Assembly (NCBI GenBank): GCA_015075175.1
Contig: JABTUV010000018.1
Location: forward strand, 9,948 to 73,947
Source: a bacterium
GTDB lineage: Bacteria > Hinthialibacterota > Hinthialibacteria > H5-UNCL2
Length of the DNA stretch: 64,000 nt
Direction: 5' to 3'
The notes below the pieces were generated by a model. That model was not told where the DNA came from and made no database searches. It saw only the letters and a list, made by a program, of their open reading frames with translations. The translations under genes were made by a program, and so were the position numbers. Of this stretch, positions 9,963-20,124 are shown piece after piece. Numbering within the stretch: position 1 is the first letter of the stretch; each line of letters opens with the position of its first letter.

Positions 9963-10045
9963 TGTCATTTCGACCGCTGGCTGTCATTTCGACCGCTGGC
10001 TGTCATTTCGACCGCAGGCTGTCATTTCGACCGCAGGGAGAAATC
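9963..10045. repeat. Family A repeat cluster, copy 2
   Basis: Four head-to-tail copies of TGTCATTTCGACCGC, the last continuing into AGGGAGAAATC. Unlike most other clusters it lacks the inverted closing arm. Confidence 0.8.
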
Positions 10046-10079
10046 TTCGGGGCGGCTGCCGCCCTTTCGCGTCCCCGGA

Positions 10080-10124
10080 AGACAAACTTCAGTTTGCCAC
10101 TGCAGGCTGAAGCCTGAACTCCGG
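10080..10124. repeat. Family G repeat, copy 1
   Basis: AAACTTCAGTTTGCC and CTGAAGCCTGAACTCCGG; the reverse complement of this arrangement recurs at 40322-40380 (CCGGAGTTCAGGCTTCAG, CAAACTGAAG). Both copies follow the 3' end of a secreted-protein gene. Confidence 0.5.
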
Positions 10125-10141
10125 GGCGCATCCGATCGCGC

Positions 10142-10170
10142 TTGACGTCGGCGCGGCGGTAGTATGAAAT
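10142..10170 (+). promoter_or_regulatory. Candidate sigma-70 promoter of the DUF2961 gene
   Basis: TTGACG (10142-10147), 17-bp spacer, TGAAAT (10165-10170); the ATG follows 46 bp later. Confidence 0.4.
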
Positions 10171-10216
10171 AAGCCTCCGACGCGGTTTTATCCGATTACT
10201 CCTGGGAGGTTGGCTC

Positions 10217-12220
10217 ATGTTCAAGTTCTCTCGCATCCTCGCTGTCGCGGTCGTCTTCAGCATGGTTGCTTTCGCCGGAGCGGCCCCGATCACGTTCCAG
10301 TCGCTGGTCGCGGAGATGACGGATCTCTCGCGGCTGGCGGAGTTTCCCGATCCGCCCTACACCTGTTCGCAGGCTTCCAGCTACGACCGCCGTTCCACCG
10401 ATCCGTCGGTCCTTACCGATGAGAACTGGTTCGCCAACGGCGACGCGGGGCAGTTCATCCGCACCGAGAAACACGGGGATCGCACCGAGTATGTGATGAT
10501 GGACGCGGAGGGGCCGGGCGCCATCGTGCGTTTCTGGTCCGCCAACGCCAACGACGGCGGCGTGGTGCGCTTCTACTTCGACGGCTCCGACACGCCCGCC
10601 ATCGAGATGCCCATGCAAGACATGCTCAACGGCAAGAACTGGCCGTACCTGGCGCCCATCGCCGGCGTCCGCTCGCGCGGTTGGAACAACCACCTGCCCA
10701 TCCCCTACGCCAAGCATTGCAAAGTAACCGCTGACAAGAATCGTTTTTACTACCAGATCAACTATCGCACCTACGGCAAGGACGTGGCGGTCGAGACGTT
10801 CAAACCGGGCGAGGTGGAAACGCACCGCCAATTGATTGAGCGGGTTGCGGCAACGCTGAAAAGGCCGGAGGAATTTCGTCCGGCGGGAGTTTTGGCGGGC
10901 GAGGAGGAGCTGCACCTGGTCTTGGCCGCCGGCATGAGCGGCGAGCATACGACCACCGGGGGCGGCGCCATCGCGCGCCTGGCCGTCAACGTTTACGCCG
11001 ACGACATCGAAGTCGCGCTGCGCAAGACGCTCCTCACCGTCACGTTCGACGATCAGAAAGAGCCTTCCATCGTGGCTCCGCTGGGCGACTTCTTCGGCGC
11101 CGCGCCCGGCCTCAATCCCTACTTCGGCCTGCCGCTGGGCGTCGAGTGGGAGGGCCGCATGTACTGCAACTGGGTCATGCCCTTTAAAGACAAGGCCGTC
11201 TTTCGGTTGGTCAATCATTCCGAAAAACCCGTGGTGGTCGTGGGACGGGTGAGCCGGCAGGCGCGGCCCTGGACGGATCGCAGCATGTACTTCCACGCCA
11301 AGTGGCGCATGGAGCATCCCATTCCCACCCGCCCGCGCCAGGACTGGACCTATCTGGCCGCGACCGGCCAAGGCAGGTTCGTCGGCGACAGCCTCAATGT
11401 CACCAATCCCGTCGCCGCCTGGTGGGGCGAGGGCGACGAAAAGATTTACGTGGACGGCGAGAAGTTCCCCAGTACCTTCGGCACGGGCACGGAGGATTAT
11501 TACGGCTATGCGTGGTGCTGTCCGGACCCGTTCACGCACGCCTACCACAACCAGCCGCGCTGCGACGGTCCGGCCAACTACGGCCAGACCAGCGTCAATC
11601 GCTTTCACATCATTGACGACATTCCGTTCACGAAATCGTTCAAGTTCGACATGGAAGTCTGGCATTGGGCCGAGACGCAGGTCGGTATGGCGGTCGTGTC
11701 GTACTGGTACGCCGGACCGGACGCGCGGGATGATTTTCCGGCCGTCACCGCCGCGGATCTGCGCGTGCCCGGGCTGCCCGGACACAAGCGCGTGAAAGAC
11801 GCCCTGGAGGGCGAGGAGTTGACGGTCCTGGACAAGACGGGAGGCGTGACCGAGCGGCAGCCGCTGGACCCGTTGGAGTGGAGCCGCGGCGCGCACCTCT
11901 GGTGGCGGAACGGGGCTCCGGGCGACGTGCTGACGCTGGCGTTGCCGGTCGAGGAGGCGGGCAAGTATGAGGTCATCGCCGTCTTCACCAAGGCCCAGGA
12001 CTACGGCATCATGCAGATTTCCATCAACGGGCAGGCGGCGGGCGCTCCGATGGACTTTTACGGGCGCGGCGTCACGCACACGCCGGAGACCTCGCTGGGC
12101 GTGTTTGATCTTGTAGCCGGCGACAACAAGCTGCAGGCCAAGATCATGGGCAAGAACGAGCGCGCCGTGCCCAACTACATGATGGGGCTGGATTATATTC
12201 TACTCAAACCGGTCAAGTAA
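10217..12220 (+). CDS. Secreted DUF2961 (GH172-type) protein
   Basis: A 667-residue exported protein with a signal peptide (residues 1-23, AFAGAAP) and the DUF2961 signature MTDLSRLAEFPDPPYTCSQA..SSYDRRS just after cleavage. Further hallmarks are EGPGAIVRFWSAN, FYFDGSDTP, IPYAKHCKV, YYQINYRTY, and the strongly conserved FGTGTEDYYGYAWC..P (~residues 417-432) followed by the HIIDDIPF strand. Characterised members of this family (GH172) act on fructofuranosides and arabinofuranosides; the substrate here is unknown. The C-terminal ~110 residues add a beta-sandwich (GAPGDVLTLALPVEEAGKYE, LDYILLKPVK), probably carbohydrate-binding. It likely works outside the cytoplasm with the propeller protein upstream. 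Confidence 0.88.
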   Translation: MFKFSRILAVAVVFSMVAFAGAAPITFQSLVAEMTDLSRLAEFPDPPYTCSQASSYDRRSTDPSVLTDENWFANGDAGQFIRTEKHGDRTEYVMMDAEGPGAIVRFWSANANDGGVVRFYFDGSDTPAIEMPMQDMLNGKNWPYLAPIAGVRSRGWNNHLPIPYAKHCKVTADKNRFYYQINYRTYGKDVAVETFKPGEVETHRQLIERVAATLKRPEEFRPAGVLAGEEELHLVLAAGMSGEHTTTGGGAIARLAVNVYADDIEVALRKTLLTVTFDDQKEPSIVAPLGDFFGAAPGLNPYFGLPLGVEWEGRMYCNWVMPFKDKAVFRLVNHSEKPVVVVGRVSRQARPWTDRSMYFHAKWRMEHPIPTRPRQDWTYLAATGQGRFVGDSLNVTNPVAAWWGEGDEKIYVDGEKFPSTFGTGTEDYYGYAWCCPDPFTHAYHNQPRCDGPANYGQTSVNRFHIIDDIPFTKSFKFDMEVWHWAETQVGMAVVSYWYAGPDARDDFPAVTAADLRVPGLPGHKRVKDALEGEELTVLDKTGGVTERQPLDPLEWSRGAHLWWRNGAPGDVLTLALPVEEAGKYEVIAVFTKAQDYGIMQISINGQAAGAPMDFYGRGVTHTPETSLGVFDLVAGDNKLQAKIMGKNERAVPNYMMGLDYILLKPVK

Positions 12221-12274
12221 CGCCGGCGACCCATACGTGTCGCATGCGGGCCCCTTGTGCTGCACCCCAGGGAC

Positions 12275-12470
12275 AGCCTCTCACGAGGCTTCGGCCCACC
12301 CGTGGCGAATAGATACCGATGCAGCACCGAGGGCGGACTGGGTACATGGAGACCGTCCTCTCGATACGCCGGAATACCGGCTACTCGAGGACTCGGTTTC
12401 CCTCTCTTTCACGATTGTGCCACGGCCTGTTTTAACGACAGGCACTGATTTTCGGAACAGGACCTTTCCT
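12275..12470. repeat. Family D intergenic repeat, copy 2
   Basis: CTCTCGATACGCCGGAATAC and GGCTACTCGAGGACTCGGTTT match the copy at 4765-4960, with weaker similarity over ~190 bp. It fills most of the gap between the DUF2961 gene and leuB. Confidence 0.6.
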
Positions 12471-12592
12471 CTTGCCAGCATCTTGCGCCGAAAATCGGTG
12501 GCTGTCCCTCGCCTTCTGTTCCTCCCCCGCGCATTGACGCCACCGCAGCGGGGCGCTAGGATCGTGCTCCATTTGCACAGGAGGACGCCCCC

Positions 12593-13668
<1,076 letters not shown>

Positions 13669-13670
13669 TG

Positions 13671-13728
13671 TGGAGTGCGGCAGCTTGCTGCCGCGGTTCT
13701 ATGTGGACTGCGGCTGCTTGCCGCCGCG
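13671..13728. repeat. Family B repeat (AGTGCGGCAGCTTGCTGCCGC)
   Basis: Two tandem hairpins, GCGGCAGCTTGCTGCCGC and GCGGCTGCTTGCCGCCGC, immediately after the leuB stop. The first is a perfect palindromic stem. Confidence 0.6.
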
Positions 13729-13790
13729 TGCTCGGCGCAGCAACCGTTGGCCGCATGGCAGGCTCTATCACCTGCAGCCGCCGCCGCAGT

Positions 13791-13923
13791 TGTCATTTCG
13801 ACCGAAGGGAGAAATCCGGCGTTTTGCGCTGGTGACGGGAAACACCGCCGAAGATTTCTCCCTTCGGTCGAAATGACAGGGGGCGTCGGTCGAAATGACA
13901 GGGGGCGTCGGCCGGAATGACAG
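13791..13923. repeat. Family A repeat cluster, copy 3
   Basis: TGTCATTTCGACCGAAGGGA / GAAATC, a ~40-nt spacer, then the exact inverted arm GATTTCTCCCTTCGGTCGAA / ATGACA and two further reversed partial copies. This is the cleanest inverted-pair example in the window. Confidence 0.85.
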
Positions 13924-14041
13924 CTTCATTTCCCCTCGATCACTGGGGCGTGGGTTCGTGGCGACTTTCATGCCGCGAATGGTACGATCGGCGCGCGGCA
14001 GCCTTGATTCTTGCCGTTCCACATCTGCGCACCTTCTCCGA

Positions 14042-14069
14042 TTGACCAATATCACAAATGGGTTATCAT
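14042..14069 (+). promoter_or_regulatory. Sigma-70 promoter of the aconitase gene
   Basis: TTGACC (14042-14047), 16-bp spacer, TATCAT (14064-14069); ATG at 14110. Good match in GC-rich surroundings. Confidence 0.55.
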
Positions 14070-14078
14070 TCCCATTTG
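14055..14078. promoter_or_regulatory. Palindrome over the aconitase -10 box
   Basis: CAAATGGG (14055-14062), TTATCATT, CCCATTTG (14071-14078): perfect 8-bp arms around the -10 hexamer. A dimeric repressor bound here would block RNA polymerase. The regulator is not identifiable from the window. Confidence 0.5.
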
Positions 14079-14109
14079 AGATGGTAACGCATATTCCGCG
14101 AGGTTCACC

Positions 14110-16377
14110 ATGCTATTCGATCTGGACATGATCAAGAGCGTTTATTCCCGCATTCCGGAGCGCACGGCCGCGGCGCGCAAGGCGGTGGGACGTCCGATGA
14201 CGCTGGCGGAGAAGATTCTCTACTGCCACCTGTACGACGGCCCGGCCAAAGAGGCGTATGAACGCGGCAAGTCCTACGTCGATTTCGCCCCCGACCGCGT
14301 CGCCATGCAGGATGCCACCGCGCAGATGGCGCTGCTGCAGTTCATGAGCGCGGGGAAAAAGCGCACCGCTGTGCCTACTACCGTCCATTGCGACCATCTG
14401 ATTCTCGCCAAAGTCGGCGCGGAGGCCGACCTCGCCAAGTCGCTGGACATGAACCGCGAGGTGTTCGACTTTCTGTCCACCGTCTCCAACAAGTACGGCA
14501 TCGGTTTCTGGAGGCCGGGCGCGGGCATCATCCATCAGGTGATACTTGAAAACTACGCCTTCCCGGGCGGGATGATGATCGGGACCGATTCGCACACGCC
14601 CAACGCGGGCGGGCTGGGGATGGTCGCCATCGGCGTGGGCGGCGCGGACGCCGTGGACGTGATGGCGGGCATGGCCTGGGAACTGAAGTTTCCCAAACTT
14701 ATCGGCGTGCGTCTTACGGGTAAGATGTCGGGTTGGACGGCGCCCAAGGACGTGATCCTGAAGGTTGCGGGCATTCTCACCGTCAAGGGCGGCACGGGCG
14801 CCATCGTCGAGTACTTCGGGCCGGGGGCGGCCACCATTTCATGCACCGGCAAGGCGACCATCTGCAACATGGGCGCGGAGATCGGGGCGACCACGTCGCT
14901 CTTCGGTTACGACGCCAAGGCGGCGGCCTACCTGCGCGCCACGGGCCGCGCCGCGGTCGCCGATCTCGCCGACGCCATCGCCGAGCATCTGCGGCCTGAT
15001 CCCGAAGTGGAGAAGAATCCCGAACAATACTTCGATCAGGTGATCAACATCGATCTCTCATCGCTGGAGCCGCACATCAACGGTCCTTTCACGCCCGACA
15101 AGGCCTGGCCCATCTCACAGTTTGCGCAGGCGGTCCGCGAGAACAACTGGCCGGCGGAGCTCTCTGCGGCGTTGATCGGTTCGTGCACCAACGCATCTTA
15201 TGAAGATCTGGATCGTGCCGCGTCATTGGCAAAACAGGCGGCGCAAGAAGGGCTGTCGGCGAAGTGTGAGTTTCTTGTGACGCCCGGCTCCGAGCAGGTG
15301 CGCTACACCATCGCGCGCGACGGGCAACTGGCCGCGTTCCAGAAGATGGGCGGGGTGGTCCTCGCCAACGCCTGCGGCCCCTGCATCGGCCAGTGGGACC
15401 GCCACGCCGAGATGAAGGACAAGAAGAACAGCATCCTCACTTCCTTCAATCGCAATTTCAGCAAGCGCAACGACGGCAATCCCAACACGCACGCCTTCGT
15501 GACCTCGCCGGAAATCGTCACCGCCATGGCGCTTTCGGGCGATCTGACCTTCAATCCGCTTACTGACGCGCTCACGACCGACAGCGGCCGGAAGGTGAAA
15601 CTCGCCGAACCCCGGGGCGACGAGCTGCCCAAGCGCGGCTTCGCCGTCGAGGATGCGGGTTACCAGGCGCCGGCCGCGGATGGCAGCGCCGTCGAGGTCA
15701 AGGTGGATCCCAAGTCGGAGCGCCTGCAGTTGCTGGAACCCTTTCCCGCCTGGGACGGCAGGGACCTCACCAACATGGTTCTGCTTCTCAAGGCCAAGGG
15801 CAAATGCACCACGGACCACATCAGCATGGCGGGGCCGTGGCTGCGCTATCGCGGGCACTTGGACAACATTTCCAACAACATGTTCATCGGCGCAGTCAAT
15901 GCCTTCAACGACAAGACCGACTGCGTGAAGAACCAGTTGACGGGAGAGTACGGTCCGGTCCCCGCGACGCAGCGCGCCTACAAGGCGGCGGGGGTCGGCA
16001 GCGTGGTCGTGGGGGATGAGAATTACGGCGAGGGCAGCAGCCGCGAGCACGCCGCCATGGAGCCCCGGCATCTGGGCGTGCGCGCCGTGATCGTGAAGAG
16101 CTTCGCCCGCATCCACGAAACCAACCTCAAGAAGCAGGGAATGCTGGCGCTCACTTTCGCCGACAGGTCGGACTATGACAAGGTGCAGGAAGACGACCGG
16201 ATCGACATCGTCGATCTCTCGTCCTTCGCGCCCGGCCGGCCTCTGACGATGATTCTGCACCACAAGGACGGCACGACGGACAGGGTGGCGCTCAATCATA
16301 GTTATAACGCAGCGCAAATCGAGTGGTTCAAGGCCGGAGGCGCGCTGAACCTGATTAGAAAAAAGCAGGCGCAGTAG
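14110..16377 (+). CDS. acn: Aconitate hydratase, mitochondrial type
   Basis: A 755-residue aconitase interconverting citrate and isocitrate in the TCA cycle. The [4Fe-4S] ligands are visible in [13 protein letters not shown] and [11 protein letters not shown]. Substrate and structural motifs include [46 protein letters not shown], the swivel-domain [15 protein letters not shown] and [18 protein letters not shown]. Length and the [20 protein letters not shown] start match the mitochondrial/Bacteroidetes-type clade rather than AcnA or AcnB. It stands alone behind its own promoter and a palindromic operator candidate. Confidence 0.96.
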   Translation: MLFDLDMIKSVYSRIPERTAAARKAVGRPMTLAEKILYCHLYDGPAKEAYERGKSYVDFAPDRVAMQDATAQMALLQFMSAGKKRTAVPTTVHCDHLILAKVGAEADLAKSLDMNREVFDFLSTVSNKYGIGFWRPGAGIIHQVILENYAFPGGMMIGTDSHTPNAGGLGMVAIGVGGADAVDVMAGMAWELKFPKLIGVRLTGKMSGWTAPKDVILKVAGILTVKGGTGAIVEYFGPGAATISCTGKATICNMGAEIGATTSLFGYDAKAAAYLRATGRAAVADLADAIAEHLRPDPEVEKNPEQYFDQVINIDLSSLEPHINGPFTPDKAWPISQFAQAVRENNWPAELSAALIGSCTNASYEDLDRAASLAKQAAQEGLSAKCEFLVTPGSEQVRYTIARDGQLAAFQKMGGVVLANACGPCIGQWDRHAEMKDKKNSILTSFNRNFSKRNDGNPNTHAFVTSPEIVTAMALSGDLTFNPLTDALTTDSGRKVKLAEPRGDELPKRGFAVEDAGYQAPAADGSAVEVKVDPKSERLQLLEPFPAWDGRDLTNMVLLLKAKGKCTTDHISMAGPWLRYRGHLDNISNNMFIGAVNAFNDKTDCVKNQLTGEYGPVPATQRAYKAAGVGSVVVGDENYGEGSSREHAAMEPRHLGVRAVIVKSFARIHETNLKKQGMLALTFADRSDYDKVQEDDRIDIVDLSSFAPGRPLTMILHHKDGTTDRVALNHSYNAAQIEWFKAGGALNLIRKKQAQ

Positions 16378-16502
16378 CAGCCGGGAGAGTTCTTGGGACA
16401 GTCACCCGCTTCCGGCGACGTCCTTCATCCAAGCGGTCGTGCGTTTTTGGAAATAGGCGCCTGTCCCGCGCCCGAACTGGGGGCTGTCCCAACGCGGCGC
16501 GA

Positions 16503-16524
16503 CGGTGCGCGATGCGCACCCTAC
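16503..16524. repeat. Family E repeat (GGTGCGCGATGCGCACCCTAC)
   Basis: Palindromic motif GTGCGC..GCGCAC next to the asnB stop codon; relatives at 61196-61216 and several in 62521-62630. Confidence 0.5.
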
Positions 16525-18416
16525 AGGTGGGTTCGCTGCCACATCTCAAATACCATGAGAATCCACAGCGTGAGGTTGTGTTCGCGCTTGTTGGAAAGAT
16601 GCTCACGCCAGATACGCTGGACGTAATCGGGATTGAACCAGCCGCGGCTCTCGACCGCCTTTCTTGAAAACATCTCCTCGGCCAGGTCGCGCAGCTCATG
16701 CTTGAGCCAGTGGCCCATGGGAATGTCGAAGCCGTGTTTGGGACGGCGCAGAAGGTCGTCGGGCAGGAGGTCGCGGAAGGCCGACTTGAGAATGGCCTTG
16801 GTGTTTCGGCCGTCCAGCTTGAACTCGGCGGGCAGGCTGAGGGCGTACTCGACCAGGCGATGATCCAGGAAGGGGACACGCACTTCGAGGTTGTGGCGCA
16901 TGGACATGCGGTCGACTTTGGTGAGCATGTCGCCGGGCAGGCCGCGCACGAGGTCGGCGACCAGCGCGGCGGTGAGGGGATCGCGCCGTGCTCCCGCCGT
17001 CCAGGCCTGGCGCAGAGGCGCCGTGGGATCATAGTCGCCCAGCTCGCGTTTGAGCGAGTCGGAAAAGAGCTCGCTTCGCATGGCGGAGTCAAATTGCTCC
17101 AGCCAAGTAAGATAGCGGCCCAAGGCGTCGCGGCCATGCCCGCGCAGGAGCTTCTTGGTCTGCCGGAAGCGCTCCAAGAGCGGCGTGGCGCGGCTCTCGG
17201 GCAGCGCGCGCAGGAGCGGCACGACCACCCCCTCGCGCAGGGGACGGGGTATGCGCAGAAAACGTCGATAGTAATACTCGCCCAGATACTTGTTGTAGCC
17301 GGCGAAGACCTCGTCGCCGCCGTCGCCGGACAAAATCACCTTAACGCGCGTTCGCGCCAGCTTGGAGACATAATAGACGGGTAGCGCGGACGAATCGGCG
17401 AAGGGTTCGTCCAACTGCGTCATCATGTCCGGCAGGGCGTCAAGCAACTCGCTCGGTCCGACGGTGAACGTATGATGGTCCGTTCCCAGTCGTCGCGCCG
17501 TCTCCTCCGCGTGGGGCAATTCATCAAACAGTCCGGGGCCGACGAACCCGATGGAATACGTCGAGACGGGGCCATCCACCAGGCGCCGCATGAGTGAGAC
17601 CACCAGCGTGCTGTCGATGCCTCCCGACAGGAACGCGCCTACCGGCACGTCGCTCTCCAACCGGTACTTCACCGACGAAGTCAAGAGTTCGCGGATGTTC
17701 GCCTCCGCGGTCGAGCGATCGTCGCGCGTTTCGTCCAGGTGTTCGAGGGCGTTCCAATACTGTCTGAAGGTCGCGTTTCCGTCGCGAAACAAGAGACACT
17801 GCCCCGGTAGGAGCTGCCGTACGTCCTCTAGGATGCTCTGCGGCGCGCCCACGTAAAGCGTGGTGCAATACTCCGCCAGTGCGCGCGGGTCGATGCGTCG
17901 GCCGATCCACGGCAGGGCCAGAAGCGCCTTGAGTTCAGATGCAAAAGACAGCGTTCCGCCCGCCAGGCTGTAATACAGGGGCTTCTCCCCCAGCCGGTCG
18001 CGCGAGAGAAGAAGCGCGCGCTCGTCGCGGTCCCACAGGGCGAACGCCCACATGCCGTTCAGATGCGCGAACATGCCCAGCCCGTACTCGCGATAGAGAT
18101 GGAGGAGGGTTTCGGTGTCGGAGCGCGTCCGGTACACGCAGCCCTTGCTTTGCAGTTGCGCGCGCAGGTCGCGATGGTTGTAGATTTCGCCGTTAAAGAC
18201 GATGGTGAGGCGCCCGTCGGGCGTGGTCATGGGTTGATGGCCGCCGGCCGGATCGATGATGGAGAGCCGGCGATGTCCCAACCCGAGCGGGCCGTCGATG
18301 AAAAGTCCCGAGTCGTCCGGGCCGCGATGCGCCAGCCGCTGGGTTGCCGCCGCCAGCAGCTCGCCATCGACGGGTCGTCCGCTCCTATAGTGATACCAGC
18401 CGCAGATGCCGCACAT
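16521..18416 (-). CDS. asnB: Asparagine synthase, glutamine-hydrolysing
   Basis: A 631-residue two-domain amidotransferase. The class II glutaminase domain starts with the catalytic Cys directly after the initiator (MCGICGWY), which fixes the start at ATG 18416 and rules out the longer frame. RLAHRGPDDSG, GHRRLSIID and FNGEIYNH follow. The synthetase half has the PP-loop LSGGIDSTLVV and SGDGGDEVFAGYNKYLGEYY. It transfers ammonia to aspartate, or acts on another carboxylate as many AsnB-like enzymes in surface-polysaccharide clusters do. No such cluster is visible here, so asparagine synthesis is the simplest reading. Confidence 0.92.
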   Translation of the reverse strand: MCGICGWYHYRSGRPVDGELLAAATQRLAHRGPDDSGLFIDGPLGLGHRRLSIIDPAGGHQPMTTPDGRLTIVFNGEIYNHRDLRAQLQSKGCVYRTRSDTETLLHLYREYGLGMFAHLNGMWAFALWDRDERALLLSRDRLGEKPLYYSLAGGTLSFASELKALLALPWIGRRIDPRALAEYCTTLYVGAPQSILEDVRQLLPGQCLLFRDGNATFRQYWNALEHLDETRDDRSTAEANIRELLTSSVKYRLESDVPVGAFLSGGIDSTLVVSLMRRLVDGPVSTYSIGFVGPGLFDELPHAEETARRLGTDHHTFTVGPSELLDALPDMMTQLDEPFADSSALPVYYVSKLARTRVKVILSGDGGDEVFAGYNKYLGEYYYRRFLRIPRPLREGVVVPLLRALPESRATPLLERFRQTKKLLRGHGRDALGRYLTWLEQFDSAMRSELFSDSLKRELGDYDPTAPLRQAWTAGARRDPLTAALVADLVRGLPGDMLTKVDRMSMRHNLEVRVPFLDHRLVEYALSLPAEFKLDGRNTKAILKSAFRDLLPDDLLRRPKHGFDIPMGHWLKHELRDLAEEMFSRKAVESRGWFNPDYVQRIWREHLSNKREHNLTLWILMVFEMWQRTHL

Positions 18417-18502
18417 GACGGGGCGCATGGTAGCACGCCGGGGACGGGGAGGCAGGGGCAATTTGGCGGGTCGAGCGGTCTCGCGGGCCGAAGTGCGAAC
18501 GC

Positions 18503-18530
18503 AAAAAAGGCGGCCCGGAGGCCGCCTCTT
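18503..18530 (-). terminator. Factor-independent terminator after the ferredoxin gene
   Basis: Perfect 7-bp stem GGCGGCC / GGCCGCC with a 4-nt loop, followed on the minus strand by six T residues. It separates the ferredoxin gene from asnB, so asnB needs its own promoter. Confidence 0.85.
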
Positions 18531-18559
18531 TCATCGTCACGCCAGGGGCGGCGAAAGCA

Positions 18560-18796
18560 TCATTCGTCGCCGTCGTTGCCGATGGACTCGACCGGACAAG
18601 CCTCCAGCGCCTCCTCGCAAACCTCGATCTCCTCGGGCGTGGAGGGCTGGCGATACACCACGTCATGGTCGCCGCTCTCGGAGACTTTAAAGAAATCCGG
18701 CGCAATCGACTCGCAGGCGCTGCACAGGATGCAGGTGTTGTCCACGTAGTACTTGCCGGGAACGTTGTCCTCATGCCTGGCTGACTTGTCGGCCAT
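18560..18796 (-). CDS. Single-cluster [4Fe-4S] ferredoxin
   Basis: A 78-residue electron carrier. Ligands are C22, C25 and C28 (CILCSAC) and C67 followed by Pro (ACPVESI); the extra C60 may form a disulfide, as in Thermotoga-type ferredoxins. The chain is acidic with an NDGDE tail, typical for docking to redox partners. AAGGAGG precedes ATG 18796 at good spacing, so the longer frame from 18904 is rejected. A strong terminator follows, so the gene is monocistronic. Confidence 0.9.
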   Translation of the reverse strand: MADKSARHEDNVPGKYYVDNTCILCSACESIAPDFFKVSESGDHDVVYRQPSTPEEIEVCEEALEACPVESIGNDGDE

Positions 18797-19007
18797 GCGG
18801 TTTCCTCCTTGTCGTGTCGGGCCGGAGGCGGGAGCGATTCGCCCCCATTCCTCCATTAAGCCGAAAACCGGCTTCAGTTTAATCCCGGTCGCCGGCCATG
18901 TCAAGGGCCAGCACCGGTGCGCCCGGAAATACCGGCGGCCGCCCCGGCCCTGCCGGGGCGCACGGAAGGCCCTGACCGGCCGAAACTTGATTCACGTAAC
19001 TTAAGCT

Positions 19008-19036
19008 TTGTCTTGGTCCGGGCAATAGTGTAGAAT
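19008..19036 (+). promoter_or_regulatory. Sigma-70-like promoter of the STAS gene
   Basis: TTGTCT (19008-19013), 17-bp spacer, TAGAAT (19031-19036), 63 bp upstream of the ATG. The 18797-19007 stretch before it holds only a GC-rich hairpin (GGCCGCCCCGGCC region) and no gene. Confidence 0.5.
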
Positions 19037-19099
19037 CTCCGTCCGTTAAGGCAAGAACCGGCGCATGGCCCCTAGCTTACACATCCGGGAAAAGCACAG

Positions 19100-19489
19100 A
19101 TGAGTCTGGAACGCAGTTTCAATCTCCGGCGCCACGCGCGGCACGACGTGGCGGTCGTGGAAATCTCCGGCCAGCTGGTTCTGGACGGCATCGCCGACCT
19201 GAACCGCGAAATCCTGGTCTCCGTGCCCCGCGACAAGCCCTACCTGGTGCTGGATGTATCCGGGGTAACCTACTCGGACAGCAGTGGGCTGTCGACGCTA
19301 TTCGCGGTGCAAAGCAAGATCGTGCGCGCGGGGGGGACGATGGCCCTCTGCGGCATGCACGGGCATCTGAAGGACCTGATGCAGGTCTGCAACATCGGGG
19401 ACGTTTTCGCCGCGTTCGCGACCCAGGAGGAGGCGCTGCAGCACGTCCAGGAGGAGCGGGCGCGCAAGACCGGCCGCGCCACGGGTTGA
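19100..19489 (+). CDS. STAS-domain anti-sigma factor antagonist
   Basis: A 129-residue single STAS domain of the SpoIIAA/RsbV type. The hallmark is VLDVSGVTYSDSSGLSTLF, where the DSSGL serine is the residue normally phosphorylated by a partner anti-sigma kinase. The fold continues with GGTMALCGMHGHLKDLMQVC and VFAAFATQEEALQHV. Such proteins release sigma factors or act in partner-switching modules. No anti-sigma kinase or phosphatase is nearby, so the partner is elsewhere. The C-terminal EERARKTGRATG tail is basic and probably disordered. Confidence 0.88.
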   Translation: MSLERSFNLRRHARHDVAVVEISGQLVLDGIADLNREILVSVPRDKPYLVLDVSGVTYSDSSGLSTLFAVQSKIVRAGGTMALCGMHGHLKDLMQVCNIGDVFAAFATQEEALQHVQEERARKTGRATG

Positions 19490-19502
19490 GCCGGCGCATG
19501 AT

Positions 19503-19521
19503 CCCCCCTACTTGAGGGGGG
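19503..19521. terminator. Hairpin after the STAS gene (family C)
   Basis: CCCCCCT ACTTG AGGGGGG, 13 bp after the STAS stop. Related to the CCCCCCTT...AAGGGGGG hairpins at 42200-42222 and 57565-57583. No T-run, so termination is possible but unproven. Confidence 0.35.
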
Positions 19522-19543
19522 AGTTACGGACTGCGACCGCAGC

Positions 19544-19676
19544 TGTCAATTCGACCGCAGGGAGAAATCTTCTGCCGCGCACGCGACCCGGGGTAACGGC
19601 GGGAAAGATTTCTCCCTGCGGTCGAAATGACAGGAGCGTGCGGTCGAAATGACAGGAGCGTGCGGTCGAAATGACA
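19544..19676. repeat. Family A repeat cluster, copy 4
   Basis: TGTCAATTCGACCGCAGGGA / GAAATC, ~45-nt spacer, GATTTCTCCCTGCGGTCGAA / ATGACA, then two reversed partial copies. The CTGCGG variant is shared by both arms, so the arms have diverged together. Confidence 0.85.
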
Positions 19677-19779
19677 GCTCAATTCTACCGGAACCGCGAC
19701 GCATTCTCCACGCAGTAATGTGCGAGGCGCGCGCCAGCCTGGAGTCGAATTGACAGCTCAATTCTACCGGAACCGCGAC
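19672..19779. repeat. Direct repeat pair upstream of tRNA-Ile
   Basis: The 29-bp sequence TGACAGCTCAATTC...CCGGAACCGCGAC occurs identically at 19672-19700 and 19751-19779, 50 bp apart. The first copy begins inside the last family A arm. The remaining bases up to 19896 hold a consensus-like TTGACA at 19853-19858 that may serve the tRNA. Confidence 0.7.
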
Positions 19780-19896
19780 AGCGACTTGGAACAGGTCCTC
19801 GTGGTTTGCAGCGGTGGATCCTCACGGTTGCAAGCACGCGCGTCCGGGTCTTGACAGCGCCCCCGAATTGCGGCAAGGTTGTTTTTCCTGCGCGGC

Positions 19897-19973
<77 letters not shown>

Positions 19974-20124
19974 TCCCCCAAGGCCGTTTGTCCAGCAGCC
20001 CAGCGATCACGGACCGCCGCAGCGTCCCGTTGCGCGTCGCGCGTCCAGGAACCCCGAACATGTAATAACGGAACGGTGGAAGTATCCCTTCCCCCGTTTG
20101 CGCAAGTCTCGTCCTGCTTCTCAC

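Noticed and set aside
10196-12079. 627-codon minus-strand ORF opposite the DUF2961 gene
   Set aside because: Mirror frame of a strongly conserved secreted protein; no family motif and no ribosome site.
18416-18461. N-terminal extension of AsnB
   Set aside because: The catalytic Cys must be residue 2 after Met, which requires ATG 18416.
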